A DNA stretch of 58,388 nt from Pseudomonadota bacterium (lineage in GTDB: Bacteria > Pseudomonadota > Alphaproteobacteria > Reyranellales > Reyranellaceae). Under the pieces are notes generated by a model, which saw nothing but the letters and a program-made list of their open reading frames with translations, was not told the origin of the DNA and ran no database searches. Shown here in pieces: positions 18,828 through 27,551 of the stretch. Within the stretch, counting starts at the first letter, position 1, and each line of letters starts with the position of its first letter. The position numbers were made by a program, and so were the translations under genes. The stretch lies in contig JAFEFF010000189.1 of the NCBI GenBank assembly GCA_018240745.1, positions 1 through 58,388 of the forward strand, given 5' to 3'.

Positions 18828-19606
18828 GCGAGGCGCTCCGCCTTCTGGAAGAGCTTGAAGAAGTTCTCGGTCGTCGCCGCCTCGAGCTCGGCGACGCTGA
18901 TGCCCTTGAGCTCGGCCACCTTGGTCGCGGTGTGGGCGACAAAGGCCGGCTCGTTCGTCTTGCCGCGCTTGGGCACCGGGGCGAGATAGGGCGCATCGGT
19001 CTCGACCAGCAGCCGGTCGAGCGGGAGGTCGCGCACGATCGTCCGCAGGCTCTCGGCCGCCTTGAAGGTCACGATCCCCGAGATCGAGATGAACATGCCG
19101 AGCGCCAGCGCCCGGCGAGCGACCTCGGGGCCCGAGCTGAAGCAATGGATCAAGCCGGGGAAGGCGCCCTTCCCGTACTCCTCCTCGAGGATGTCGCCGG
19201 TCTCCCGATCGGCGTCGCGGGTGTGCACGATCAGCGGCAGGCCGGTCTGGCGGCTGGCCGCGATATGCGCGCGGAAGCTCTCGGTCTGCTCGGCGCGCGG
19301 GCTGTGCTCGTAATAGAAGTCGAGGCCGGTCTCGCCGATGCCGATCACCTTGGGATGGCGCGTCGCCTCGATCAGGCGGTCGGGGGTGCTCTGCCCCTCC
19401 TCCTTCGCCTCGTGCGGATGAACGCCGACTGAGCACCAGACGTTGCCGTGGCGCTCGGCGATCGCCCGCACCTTCTCGAACCGGTCGAGCCGCGTCCCGA
19501 TGGTCAGCAATCCGGCGACGCCCGCGGTCCTGGCGCGCGCCAGCACGCCCGATTCGTCGGTCGCCAGCTCGGGGAAGTCGAGATGGCAGTGGCTGTCGAT
19601 CAGCAT
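18818..19606 (-). CDS. tatD: TatD-family metal-dependent DNase
   Basis: 262-aa TIM-barrel metallohydrolase. Motifs: MLIDSHCHLDFPE (HxH metal ligands), CSVGVHPHEA, GIGETGLDFYYEHS, VHTRDADRET, HCFSSG and the final VETDAPYLAPVPKRGK. TatD proteins are 3'-5' exonucleases with DNA-repair and quality-control roles. The ATG overlaps the metG stop as TGATG. The frame is open upstream only as a metG shadow. Confidence 0.95.
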   Translation of the reverse strand: MLIDSHCHLDFPELATDESGVLARARTAGVAGLLTIGTRLDRFEKVRAIAERHGNVWCSVGVHPHEAKEEGQSTPDRLIEATRHPKVIGIGETGLDFYYEHSPRAEQTESFRAHIAASRQTGLPLIVHTRDADRETGDILEEEYGKGAFPGLIHCFSSGPEVARRALALGMFISISGIVTFKAAESLRTIVRDLPLDRLLVETDAPYLAPVPKRGKTNEPAFVAHTATKVAELKGISVAELEAATTENFFKLFQKAERLACA

Positions 19607-21150
19607 CAGGCCGCTTTCGGCTCGACGTAGCGAGGGAACACGCCCTGCGGCTTGGGCAGACCGATGCCGGACACCAGCTCGCTGTCGAAGCTGGCGAAGC
19701 TCCGCCCCTCTGCCGGGACGCCCAGCTGGTCGAGGATACTGGCCGTCGAATCGGGCATGAAGGGCTGCACCAGCAGCGTGACGCGCCGGATCGTCTCGGC
19801 CAGCACCCACAGGACGGTGTCACGCCGCGCCGGATCGGTCTTGGCGAGCGCCCACGGCGCCTGCGCATCGACATAGCGGTTGGCGTCGGCGATCACCTCC
19901 CAGATGACGGCAAGCGCGCGATGGAAGGCCTGCTCGTCGAGTTCGCTGCGCACCGCCGCCAGCAGCCCCTTGGCGCGCCCGAGCAACGCGGTGTCGGCTT
20001 CGATGAGCGCGCCCTTGGGCGGGACCTTCTCGCCGCAGTTCTTGGCCACGATCGACAGCACGCGCTGGCAGAGATTGCCGTAGGCGTTGGCGAGGTCGCC
20101 GTTCATGCGGCCGATCAGGGCGCGTTTCTGGAAGTCGCCGTCGTTGCCGAACGGCACTTCGCGCAACAGGAAGTAGCGTACCGGATCGAGCCCGTAGGCC
20201 TTCACCAGCTCGTCGGGGTAAATCGCATTGTTCAACGACTTGGACATCTTCTGCCCTTCGTTGGTCCACCAGCCGTGGGCGAACACGCGCCTGGGCGGCG
20301 CGAGGCCGGCCGACATCAGGAACGCCGGCCAGAACACGCAATGGAAGCGGATGATGTCCTTGCCGACCATGTGGAGGTCGGCCGGCCAGTACTTCCACAG
20401 CGGGCTGTCGGTGTCGGGGTAGCCGCACTCGGTGATGTAGTTGGTGAGCGCGTCCAGCCACACGTACATGATGTGCTTGGCATCGCCGGGTACCGGCACG
20501 CCCCACGAGAAGCTGGTGCGCGACACCGAGAGGTCCTGCAGCCCGCCCTTCACGAAGCTCAGGATCTCGTTGCGGCGGCTGTCCGGCCCGATGAAGCCCG
20601 GGTTCTTCTCATAAAACGCGAGCAGCCGGTCGGCCCAGGCCGAGAGCTTGAAGAAATACGACGGCTCCTCGACCCAGCTCACCTCGGCGCCGGTCGGTAT
20701 GGCGCGGCGCTTGCCGTCCTCGCCGACCTCGGTCTCGCCCTCGACGAAGTAGGTCTCGTCGCGCACCGAGTACCAGCCGGCATACTTGCCGAGATAGATG
20801 TCACCCGATGCGACCAGCTTCTCCCACAGCGCCTGGCACGACTTGTAGTGCCTGGGCTCGGTCGTGCGGATGAAGTTGTCGGGGCTGAAGTTCATCTTGC
20901 CGACCAGATCGCGGAACGACTGGCTCACCTTGTCGGTGAAGGCCTGCGGCGACAACCCGGCACTGGCTGCGGCGGTCTCGACCTTCTGGCCGTGCTCGTC
21001 GGTGCCGGTCAGGAAATGCACGTCGTAGCCGTCGAGCCGCTTGAAGCGCGCGAGCACATCGCACGCCAGGCTCGTATAGGCATGGCCGATATGCGGCACG
21101 TCGTTGACGTAGTAGATCGGCGTGGTGACGTAGTAGGTGCGGCTCGACAT
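19606..21150 (-). CDS. metG: methionyl-tRNA synthetase
   Basis: 514-aa class I aminoacyl-tRNA synthetase. The HIGH motif is VPHIGHAYTS, the KMSKS motif is QKMSKSLNNAIYPDEL, and WFKLS-like YFFKLSAWADRLL is present. The C-terminal dimerisation/tRNA-binding EMAP domain of E. coli MetG is absent, as in the shorter bacterial type. It is coupled to tatD downstream and lies 28 bp after holB. Confidence 0.97.
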   Translation of the reverse strand: MSSRTYYVTTPIYYVNDVPHIGHAYTSLACDVLARFKRLDGYDVHFLTGTDEHGQKVETAAASAGLSPQAFTDKVSQSFRDLVGKMNFSPDNFIRTTEPRHYKSCQALWEKLVASGDIYLGKYAGWYSVRDETYFVEGETEVGEDGKRRAIPTGAEVSWVEEPSYFFKLSAWADRLLAFYEKNPGFIGPDSRRNEILSFVKGGLQDLSVSRTSFSWGVPVPGDAKHIMYVWLDALTNYITECGYPDTDSPLWKYWPADLHMVGKDIIRFHCVFWPAFLMSAGLAPPRRVFAHGWWTNEGQKMSKSLNNAIYPDELVKAYGLDPVRYFLLREVPFGNDGDFQKRALIGRMNGDLANAYGNLCQRVLSIVAKNCGEKVPPKGALIEADTALLGRAKGLLAAVRSELDEQAFHRALAVIWEVIADANRYVDAQAPWALAKTDPARRDTVLWVLAETIRRVTLLVQPFMPDSTASILDQLGVPAEGRSFASFDSELVSGIGLPKPQGVFPRYVEPKAA

Positions 21151-21178
21151 GATCCCTGGACTCCGGTCCCGTCCGTCG

Positions 21179-22303
21179 TCAGCGCATCACCGATTGAAGG
21201 GTCAGGAAGCTCACGAGCACCGTCTGCTTGCGGTCCGTATTGACGGCATCGGAGCGGGACAACAGGCGGGCGACCTTTTCCCATGCCTCCATCCAGCGAT
21301 CAAGGCTCGCCGCCGCCAGGAATTTTTCGCGCAGGCCCCGCTCGGCGGGAACGACCGGTGCCGTCCCCGCTCCCACTGCGCCCTCGCGCAACAATCCTTT
21401 CAGCCAGCCGTCGAACAGGTAATTGAGTGACCGCCAGTCGGCGTTCGCCTCCTCGCCGCGCCGCGCGAAGCGCTCGGCGAAACCATGCAGCCGCGGCATG
21501 TCGAGATCGGGCAAGGTCGACAACACTTCGACCATCTCGCGGTAGAGCGCGAGGCTGCCGGCGCTTGCGAGTTCCACTGCGCGGCCGATGCTGCCTTCCG
21601 CGAGGCGTGCGACTGCTGCACGTTCGTCCGGCGACGTATTGGGCGCGTAGACGCCGAGCAGCATGATCACCGTCTCATCGGCAAGCGGATGCAGCGAGAG
21701 TCGCCGGCACCGCGAGCGGATGGTCGGCAGCAAACGTCCCGGCGCGTGGGACACGATCAGCAGGACGGCATTGGGCGGCGGCTCCTCGAGGATCTTCAGC
21801 ACCGCGTTGGCCGCGTTGCGATTCATTTCGTCGGCCGAATCGACGATGGCCACGCGCCAGTCACCCATCGCCGGCGTCATGTGCATGAACTCTCCCAAGC
21901 CGCGCACGTCCTCGACCACGATCTCGTTGCGGATGCGGCCGGTATCAGGGTTCATCGTGCGGCGCAGATGGAACAGATCCGGATGCGAGCGCGCATCGAC
22001 CAGCGCGCGGCCAGGCGCCTCGCGCGCCACCTTGAGGCTGTCCGGCGCACCGAACAGGCCGCCCGCCTGCCCTGCCAGCAGGAACCGCGCGAAGCGCCAG
22101 GCGAGCGTCGCCTTGCCGATGCCGCGGGGGCCGGTCAGCAGCCAGGCATGGTGCAGCTTGCCGGTCTGCTGCGCCGCCAGCATCGTGCGCTCGGCTGTGT
22201 CATGGCCGACCAGCCGTTCGTTGCGCCACGGCGGCGGCCAGTCGTAGGGCCATTCGAGCTTCTCGAGCTCGGCCGGATCGACGCTGACCCTGGCGCGGGC
22301 CAC
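21179..22303 (-). CDS. holB: DNA polymerase III subunit delta'
   Basis: 374-aa clamp-loader subunit. The AAA+ domain has HAWLLTGPRGIGKATLAWRF (Walker A), followed by VVEDVRGLGEFMHMTPAMG, VDSADEMNRNAANAVLKILE and the sensor-1 LIVSHAPGRLLPTIRSRCRR (SRC arginine finger). It has a GTG start, 3 bp after the tmk stop. The tmk-holB pair is a common bacterial unit linking dTTP supply with replication. Confidence 0.94.
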   Translation of the reverse strand: MARARVSVDPAELEKLEWPYDWPPPWRNERLVGHDTAERTMLAAQQTGKLHHAWLLTGPRGIGKATLAWRFARFLLAGQAGGLFGAPDSLKVAREAPGRALVDARSHPDLFHLRRTMNPDTGRIRNEIVVEDVRGLGEFMHMTPAMGDWRVAIVDSADEMNRNAANAVLKILEEPPPNAVLLIVSHAPGRLLPTIRSRCRRLSLHPLADETVIMLLGVYAPNTSPDERAAVARLAEGSIGRAVELASAGSLALYREMVEVLSTLPDLDMPRLHGFAERFARRGEEANADWRSLNYLFDGWLKGLLREGAVGAGTAPVVPAERGLREKFLAAASLDRWMEAWEKVARLLSRSDAVNTDRKQTVLVSFLTLQSVMR

Positions 22304-22306
22304 CGC

Positions 22307-22942
22307 TCAGGCTCCCAGCCGATCGGCGACGACGCGGGCGATCGCCGCGGCGACAGCGTCGATGTCCGCCGAGGCGTCGATCACCGCGCAGCGCTCGGGC
22401 TCGTTGCGGGCGATCGTGAGGAAGCCCTCGCGGACCCGCTCATGGAAGGCGCGCGGCAGGCTCTCGTAGCGTGTCTCGGCATTGCGGCGGGCGGCGGCGC
22501 GGTCGAGGCCCACATCGACCGGCAGGTCGAGGATCAAGGTCAAATCCGGACGGAACATGCCGACCGCCACGTCGTACACGCGATCGAGCGTGGCGAGCTC
22601 GATCCCGTGGCCCCAGCCCTGATAGGCGCGGGTCGAATCGGCAAAACGGTCGCTGATCACCCAGGCACCGCGCTCGAGCGCCGGCCACACCGTCGCGCGC
22701 AGATGATCGCGGCGGGCGGCGAAGTGCAGCAACGCCTCGGTGATGCCGTCCCAACGCTCGGCGGGACCTTCGACCAGCAGCTTGCGGATCATCTCGGCGC
22801 CCGGCGAGCCGCCCGGCTCGCGCGTCGTCACGATCGCATGCTTGTCTTTCAGCCGCTCCGCCAGCCGTGCGATCTGCGTCGACTTCCCCGCTCCTTCGCC
22901 GCCCTCCAGGGTGATGAAGCGCCCCGGTGCGACCAGACTCAC
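22307..22942 (-). CDS. tmk: thymidylate kinase
   Basis: 211-aa dTMP kinase. The P-loop is LEGGEGAGKSTQ, the substrate motif is VTTREPGGSPGAE, and DR-Y is seen in SDRFADSTRAYQGWG. The start is GTG 22942, which overlaps the dacA stop (GTGA) and gives MSLVAPGRFITLEGGEG. Longer upstream frames run through dacA and are ignored. Confidence 0.96.
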   Translation of the reverse strand: MSLVAPGRFITLEGGEGAGKSTQIARLAERLKDKHAIVTTREPGGSPGAEMIRKLLVEGPAERWDGITEALLHFAARRDHLRATVWPALERGAWVISDRFADSTRAYQGWGHGIELATLDRVYDVAVGMFRPDLTLILDLPVDVGLDRAAARRNAETRYESLPRAFHERVREGFLTIARNEPERCAVIDASADIDAVAAAIARVVADRLGA

Positions 22943-24252
22943 GACAGCCAGCCGAGCAGGTAATGCCGCGCCAGGGTCACGGCCCGTCCGATCAGGCCAT
23001 TGCGCGCCACGTCGGCGCCGGCTTCGAGCGGATAGTCGATCGTCCGCCCGTCCGGCAGGGTGACCGAAGCTATACCGACTTTCGTCCCCTTGGCGATCGG
23101 CGCCGGCAGCGGACCATCGAACTTCGCGACCACGCGCGGATTGGGAGTCTGGCCGGCCGGCGCGGTCACCTGGATCGAGCGCGACACGATCAGAGGCACC
23201 GTGTCCTGCGCGCCGAGCCACACAGGCGCCTCGGCCACCGTGTCGCCCGGCTTGAAGATCGTGGTGTTCGTGAAGGAGTTGAAGCCCCATTCGAGCAACC
23301 GTGTCGTCTCCGACGCACGATCGCCCATGGAGCCGAGGCCGTTGAGCACCAGGATCAGGCGCCGACCGTTGCGCACCGCCGACGTGGTCTGGCCGAAGCC
23401 GCCCTCCTCCGTGTGGCCGGTCTTGAGCCCGTCGACGCCCGGCATGCGCTTGAGCTCGAGATTACGGTTGGGCTGGGTCTTGCCGTTGAAGGTGAAGGTC
23501 TGTTGCGCATAGTACTTATAGAGTTCCGGGAAGTCGTTGATGGTGTGCCAGGCGAGCAGCGCGAGGTCGCGCGCCGTCACCATCTGGCCCTCGGCCGGCC
23601 AGCCCGACGCGTTCTTGAACACCGACCCGGTCAGGCCGAGCTCCTTGGCCTTCTTGTTCATGCGCTCGGCGAAGGCTTCCTCACTGCCGGCCATGCCTTC
23701 GGCGACGGCGACGCTGGCATCGTTGCCGGAGTCGACGATGATGCCCTGCAAGAGCTCGCCGACCGTCGGATTGTCGGTCATCTCGAGGAACATGGTCGAG
23801 GAATGGGTGCCGCGGGTGATGGCGTAGGCCCGCTCGCTGACCGGGAAGCGCTTGTCCATCTTGAGCTTGCCCGACGTCAGGTCCTCGAACAGCAGGTAGA
23901 CCGTCATCATCTTCGCCATCGATGACGGCGCCATCGGCTTGTCGGCGTCCTTGAACAGCAGCACCGTCGAGGTCTGCGGATCGATCATGAAGGCGTATTG
24001 CGCCAGCGTGGCGATGCCGATCTGCGACGGCGGCAAGCCCTCGAGACGGGCCGCTGCGTCCGCCTTGGCAGACTTGGCCGACGGCTTGGCCGTGCCCGCC
24101 TGCGGCTTCTGTGCCGGCTTCGCCGGCTTCTGCGTCGCCGGCCGTTTCGGTTCCTGCTGGGCGAAGGAGTCGATGGTCGCGCCGCCTAGAGCAGCGACCG
24201 CGACGAGTGCCACGAGTATCCGATCAATTCGCCACGACACGAGCATCACCAT
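22939..24252 (-). CDS. dacA: D-alanyl-D-alanine carboxypeptidase (penicillin-binding protein 5/6 type)
   Basis: 437 aa from ATG 24252 (ATG 24246 is an alternative), overlapping the rlpA end by 29 bp. N-terminal signal sequence (RILVALVAVAALGGATIDSFAQQ), then a Lys/Ala/Pro-rich spacer. The peptidase S11 catalytic triad follows: SSMAK (SxxK), DSGNDAS (SxN) and GLKTGHTEEGG (KTG). A PBP5_C beta domain ends it, with a weak amphipathic helix (GLIGRAVTLARHYLLGWLS) anchoring it to the inner membrane. It trims pentapeptide side chains in the periplasm. Confidence 0.95.
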   Translation of the reverse strand: MVMLVSWRIDRILVALVAVAALGGATIDSFAQQEPKRPATQKPAKPAQKPQAGTAKPSAKSAKADAAARLEGLPPSQIGIATLAQYAFMIDPQTSTVLLFKDADKPMAPSSMAKMMTVYLLFEDLTSGKLKMDKRFPVSERAYAITRGTHSSTMFLEMTDNPTVGELLQGIIVDSGNDASVAVAEGMAGSEEAFAERMNKKAKELGLTGSVFKNASGWPAEGQMVTARDLALLAWHTINDFPELYKYYAQQTFTFNGKTQPNRNLELKRMPGVDGLKTGHTEEGGFGQTTSAVRNGRRLILVLNGLGSMGDRASETTRLLEWGFNSFTNTTIFKPGDTVAEAPVWLGAQDTVPLIVSRSIQVTAPAGQTPNPRVVAKFDGPLPAPIAKGTKVGIASVTLPDGRTIDYPLEAGADVARNGLIGRAVTLARHYLLGWLS

Positions 24253-25228
24253 AACCTGAACGCCGCAGCCGGTCGGCGACAATGCCGGCGGCCTCCTGCG
24301 TCGAATAGGGACCCAAGCGCACACGATATACCTCGCGGCCCCCCGAGGATGCCGGGGAAATCTCGGTCGAGCCGTAGCTGGTGATCGAGCCGCGTTGCTT
24401 CTCTGCATTGCCCATGCTCGAGAAGGCGCCGGTCTGGACATAGAATCCGCTGCCGGGCTGCGTGAAGCCGCTCGCCGCAGTGGCGATCGAGGCGACCGTC
24501 AGGGGGCCCTGGCGCAGTGGCGGTGCTGGCGGCGGCTCGATGTGAGTGCTCGGTGGTGGGCTGGGATAGACCGTGACGGGCGGCGGCGGCGGTGGTGACG
24601 GAGCCGGCGCAGGCGGCGGCGCTTGGGGCGCAGCAACGGCCGGCGGCGGGGGGTGGTAGCCGGCAATGTACTGGTTGAGCGCGGCGCGCTGCTCGTCCGG
24701 TCCGCCGCCGTTGAGCGCAATCTGCTTCATGGCGAGGCTTTCGGCCTCGAGCTGGTCGATCCGGATCCGCGCCGTGCCGCGGCCGATCATGCCGAGTTCC
24801 TCGGCGGCGGCGCGCGAGACGTCGAGGATGCGTGACCGGGCGTACGGCCCGCGGTCGTTGACCCGCACGATCGTCGACTGGCCGGTGTCGAGGTTCGTCA
24901 CCCGCAATACGCAGGGCATCTGCAGGGTGCGATGGGCGGCCGTACGGTCGCTCTGGTCATAGACCTCGCCGTTGGCGGTGTACTTGCCGTGGAAGCCAGG
25001 CCCATACCACGAAGCGACGCCGGTCTCGGTGTGACGGAATTCCTCGGTCGGTACGTAAGTGACCCCGTCGATCGTGTACGGATTGCCGACCTTGTAGTAG
25101 CCGCGCTGGGCAACCGCCGGCCCGTGGTGGCGGCTGCCGCAGGCGGTCAGGGCCGCCAGCAGAGCCACGGTCAGGCAAAAACGCGCCGATTTATCAACAT
25201 TTAGGGCCATCCTCTTGCAATCATACAT
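24224..25228 (-). CDS. rlpA: RlpA-family septal lytic transglycosylase lipoprotein
   Basis: 334 aa from ATG 25228; a second ATG at 25210 is also possible. Lipobox LLAALTACGS gives an outer-membrane lipoprotein. The double-psi beta-barrel domain carries ASWYGPGFHGKYTANGE and RVNDRGPYARSRILDVS (catalytic-type Asp/His region). A long Pro-rich linker (about residues 193-245) and a C-terminal SPOR domain (GSGFYVQTGAFSSMGNAEKQ...) follow, which binds denuded septal glycans. It is followed by dacA with overlap, both being peptidoglycan enzymes. Confidence 0.94.
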   Translation of the reverse strand: MYDCKRMALNVDKSARFCLTVALLAALTACGSRHHGPAVAQRGYYKVGNPYTIDGVTYVPTEEFRHTETGVASWYGPGFHGKYTANGEVYDQSDRTAAHRTLQMPCVLRVTNLDTGQSTIVRVNDRGPYARSRILDVSRAAAEELGMIGRGTARIRIDQLEAESLAMKQIALNGGGPDEQRAALNQYIAGYHPPPPAVAAPQAPPPAPAPSPPPPPPVTVYPSPPPSTHIEPPPAPPLRQGPLTVASIATAASGFTQPGSGFYVQTGAFSSMGNAEKQRGSITSYGSTEISPASSGGREVYRVRLGPYSTQEAAGIVADRLRRSGYGDARVVAN

Positions 25229-25291
25229 CACCTTGGGATGGCCGTCAGGTGGTGTTGGCTGCGGCCGGATGCGCAGCCTGAAGCACCGTTG

Positions 25292-26167
25292 TCAGGCCGC
25301 GGCGATGCGGTCCGACAATATGCCGACCGCCAGTCCGAAAAAATCGGACTGGTTCCACCGCAGGATGACGCGGAAATTCTCGGTGGTCCGATAGGCCGGC
25401 CCTTTACTCCCGGCCGGCCGGACGATGCGCTCGCCCTTGCGGGCCGGGGCACCGGCCGTCATCTCCTCGCCCCACGGCTCGCCCGGCCGCCAGCCGACGC
25501 GCTGCAGGTAGTTGGCGATCGAGGCGAAGACGTCGGCCTTGTTGGTCCAGATGTCCTTGCGGCCGTCGCCGTCGCCATCGGCGGCGTAGGCCAGGAAGCT
25601 GGTCGGGATGAACTGGCATTGGCCCATGGCGCCGGCCCACGAGCCCTTCATGGCGTGCAGGCCGATGTGACCCTGCGACACGATCTTGAGGGCGGCGATC
25701 AGTTGCTCGCGGAAGAACTTGGCGCGGAAACCGTTGTACGCCAGCGTCGCCAGCGCCGGCACGACTTCGAAGTCACCGAGCCGCGTGCCGTAGTTGCTCT
25801 CGATTCCCCACAACGCCGTCAGGATCGAGTCCGGGACACCGGATGGGCCCGAGAAGCGGGAGAGCAGCCCGCGGTTCTCCTTGATCAGCGCCCGCCCGCG
25901 CGCCACCCGCTCCGGCGAGACGACGACGGCCATGTACTCGTCGAACGTCATCTTGAATTCAGGCTGGTTGTGCGCAAGCTCCAGCACCCGCGGGATCGGC
26001 TCGATGCTGGCGAAGGCGCTGTCGAGCGTTCCCTGGTCGACGCCGGCCCGCAGCGCCTCGGCGCGCAGGCCCGCAAGCCAGCCCGAGAACTTCGCATCGG
26101 CCGATTGGGCGCGCGCCAGGGCGGGAACCAGCGCGGCGGCGAGAACGACCCGCCGGCGCATGATCAT
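25292..26167 (-). CDS. lytic murein transglycosylase (MltB family)
   Basis: 291 aa from the ATG at 26167, overlapping the regulator's stop (ATG 26161 is an alternative). A signal peptide is evident (RRVVLAAALVPALARAQ). The SLT_2/MltB catalytic glutamate is in ILTALWGIESNYGTRLG, followed by SWAGAMGQCQFIPTSFLAYA and DGDGDGRKDIWTNKADVFASIANYL. It cleaves the glycan strand to 1,6-anhydro-muropeptides. No PG_binding_1 domain follows. It ends 63 bp before rlpA. Confidence 0.93.
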   Translation of the reverse strand: MIMRRRVVLAAALVPALARAQSADAKFSGWLAGLRAEALRAGVDQGTLDSAFASIEPIPRVLELAHNQPEFKMTFDEYMAVVVSPERVARGRALIKENRGLLSRFSGPSGVPDSILTALWGIESNYGTRLGDFEVVPALATLAYNGFRAKFFREQLIAALKIVSQGHIGLHAMKGSWAGAMGQCQFIPTSFLAYAADGDGDGRKDIWTNKADVFASIANYLQRVGWRPGEPWGEEMTAGAPARKGERIVRPAGSKGPAYRTTENFRVILRWNQSDFFGLAVGILSDRIAAA

Positions 26168-26883
26168 CGGTTCGAAAGCTGGTTCAGCCTCACCTGATCG
26201 AGGACCAGGACCTCGTCTTCCTGGACGTCGATGATGTTGCGCTGGCGCAACTTGGAGAAGGCCCGGCTCACGGTCTCGAGCCTGAGCCCGAGATAGTCGG
26301 CGATGTCGCTGCGCTTCATCGGCAGCGGCAAGGGGCGGGTCTGCACGTTCCGGGCCGCGTAGGCGATCGTCATCATGGCGACGAAGTTGGCGACCCGCTC
26401 GGTCGAGGTCAACTGGCCGACGACGCTCAAGTGGGTGCCGACCATCTTCAGCCGGTCGGCCAGATTGCGCCGCATCTCCTCGGCGACGTCGCGATTGCGA
26501 TTGACGAAGGCACTGAAGCGCTCGCGGTTGAAGGAGCAGGTTTCGGCCGCAGTGATCGCCTCGCCATCGAACGCATGGCAGCCATCGCTCTCGAGGTAGC
26601 CGCAGATGTCCCCGGGCAGGAAAAAGGCGATGACCTGCCGCCGGCCGTCGGCGAGCGTGCACGATTCGGCGACGATGCCCGAAGTGACCTTGAACACCGC
26701 ACCGACCGGGCTGCCGGCACGGAACAGATAGCTGCGCTTGTCGAAGCGTTGCCGGCAACTGGTGTCGAGCAGCTCGCGCTGGCGCGAGGGCTCGAGCAAC
26801 TGGCAAATGTTGTATTGCTTGCCAATGCAGCGGTCACACGGCAATTGCCCATTCGCCCCGTGATGGCCGATCGAACCGGGCAT
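26164..26883 (-). CDS. FNR/FixK-type oxygen-responsive Crp-family regulator
   Basis: 239-aa Crp/Fnr transcription factor. The N-terminus has Cys16, Cys19 and Cys27 (CDRCIGKQYNIC), matching FnrN-type [4Fe-4S] oxygen sensing; later cysteines near residue 95-105 (DICGYLESDGC) could be the fourth ligand. A cyclic-nucleotide-fold barrel and dimer helix follow. The recognition helix ETVSRAFSKL has the FNR E..SR code, predicting the site TTGAT-N4-ATCAA. Three such sites occur within the next 10 kb, before anaerobic genes. It therefore most likely activates those genes without oxygen. No FNR box was seen at its own promoter. Confidence 0.92.
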   Translation of the reverse strand: MPGSIGHHGANGQLPCDRCIGKQYNICQLLEPSRQRELLDTSCRQRFDKRSYLFRAGSPVGAVFKVTSGIVAESCTLADGRRQVIAFFLPGDICGYLESDGCHAFDGEAITAAETCSFNRERFSAFVNRNRDVAEEMRRNLADRLKMVGTHLSVVGQLTSTERVANFVAMMTIAYAARNVQTRPLPLPMKRSDIADYLGLRLETVSRAFSKLRQRNIIDVQEDEVLVLDQVRLNQLSNR

Positions 26884-26945
26884 ATAGTCCCCCTCTCCGC
26901 CCCGTAACGGGCGGGGCTTTACGCTTGTTTCCCGCGATCCCGTTT

Positions 26946-27383
26946 TCAGTCCCAGCTCAAGACCACGCCGACGTCGCCTCTCATCCCGTTCGGATAGTCG
27001 ACGATGTGATAACGCATGTGATAGCCGCGCGGCTTGAGCTGCCGCTCGTAGAATTCCCAGAGCTCCTTCGGGATGCCGGTGAGGGTCTTCTCCCAGCCCG
27101 GCTCGTTCTGGTCGATGGCGCGGCCGTTGTCGGTGCAGAGGTGGTTCGGAAATCGGAAGACCTGCACCGAGGTGAGGCCGTTCTCGACCGCACGGTTCAC
27201 GATGTGCGATGCCTTCTCGATGATCTGCTCGTCGCTCAGCCCCGAGGGCTTGCTGATCCGCTCGATGAAGGCGTGCTTCTCGGCCTCGGCTGCTGCGTGC
27301 GCCTTGGCCGCCGCGGAGGCCTTCTCGCCTTCCGCTTGTGCAATCTTGGCTTGCAGTTCCTTCGCGCTCAAGATGGTCGTCAC
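26946..27383 (-). CDS. uncharacterised protein, likely FNR-controlled
   Basis: 145 aa with a GTG start. Residues 5-40 form an Ala/Glu/Lys-rich helix (possible coiled coil). The rest is a compact alpha/beta domain (GLTSVQVFRFPNHLCTDNGR, WEFYERQLKPRGYHMRYHIVDYPNG). No signal peptide and no membrane segment. I do not recognise a family. An FNR-like box lies 56 bp upstream (27439-27452), and the neighbours are the regulator and PPK2, so an anaerobic or stress role is likely by context only. Confidence 0.75.
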   Translation of the reverse strand: MTTILSAKELQAKIAQAEGEKASAAAKAHAAAEAEKHAFIERISKPSGLSDEQIIEKASHIVNRAVENGLTSVQVFRFPNHLCTDNGRAIDQNEPGWEKTLTGIPKELWEFYERQLKPRGYHMRYHIVDYPNGMRGDVGVVLSWD

Positions 27384-27438
27384 GGTAACCCCCGAAGTCT
27401 CAATGGTTTAACCTTGCGGGGAACCAGCAAATGTTGCC

Positions 27439-27452
27439 TTGAGATATGTCAA
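27439..27452. promoter_or_regulatory. FNR-box-like site upstream of the 145-aa gene
   Basis: TTGAG-ATAT-GTCAA, 8 of 10 fixed positions of the FNR consensus TTGAT-N4-ATCAA. It is 56 bp upstream of the GTG at 27383. A TTAAAC hexamer on the minus strand (27411-27406) is a possible -10. Confidence 0.5.
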
Positions 27453-27551
27453 ACTTCAAACAGTTTCGCCGCAGACAAACTGCACTCACCGATGCCCTGC
27501 GTTGAGAAAATGCAACTTGGGCAAGCCCTGCGAATGGTTAGTCCGCGCGAC

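Noticed and set aside
26897..26914. CCGCCC-cgtaac-GGGCGG hairpin as an intrinsic terminator
   Set aside because: The stem is only 6 bp, and no T-run follows on the minus strand, the direction transcribed here.
27502..27515. TTGAG-AAAA-TGCAA as a fourth FNR box
   Set aside because: Only the left half-site matches well, and it lies at the 3' end of ppk2 rather than before a gene.
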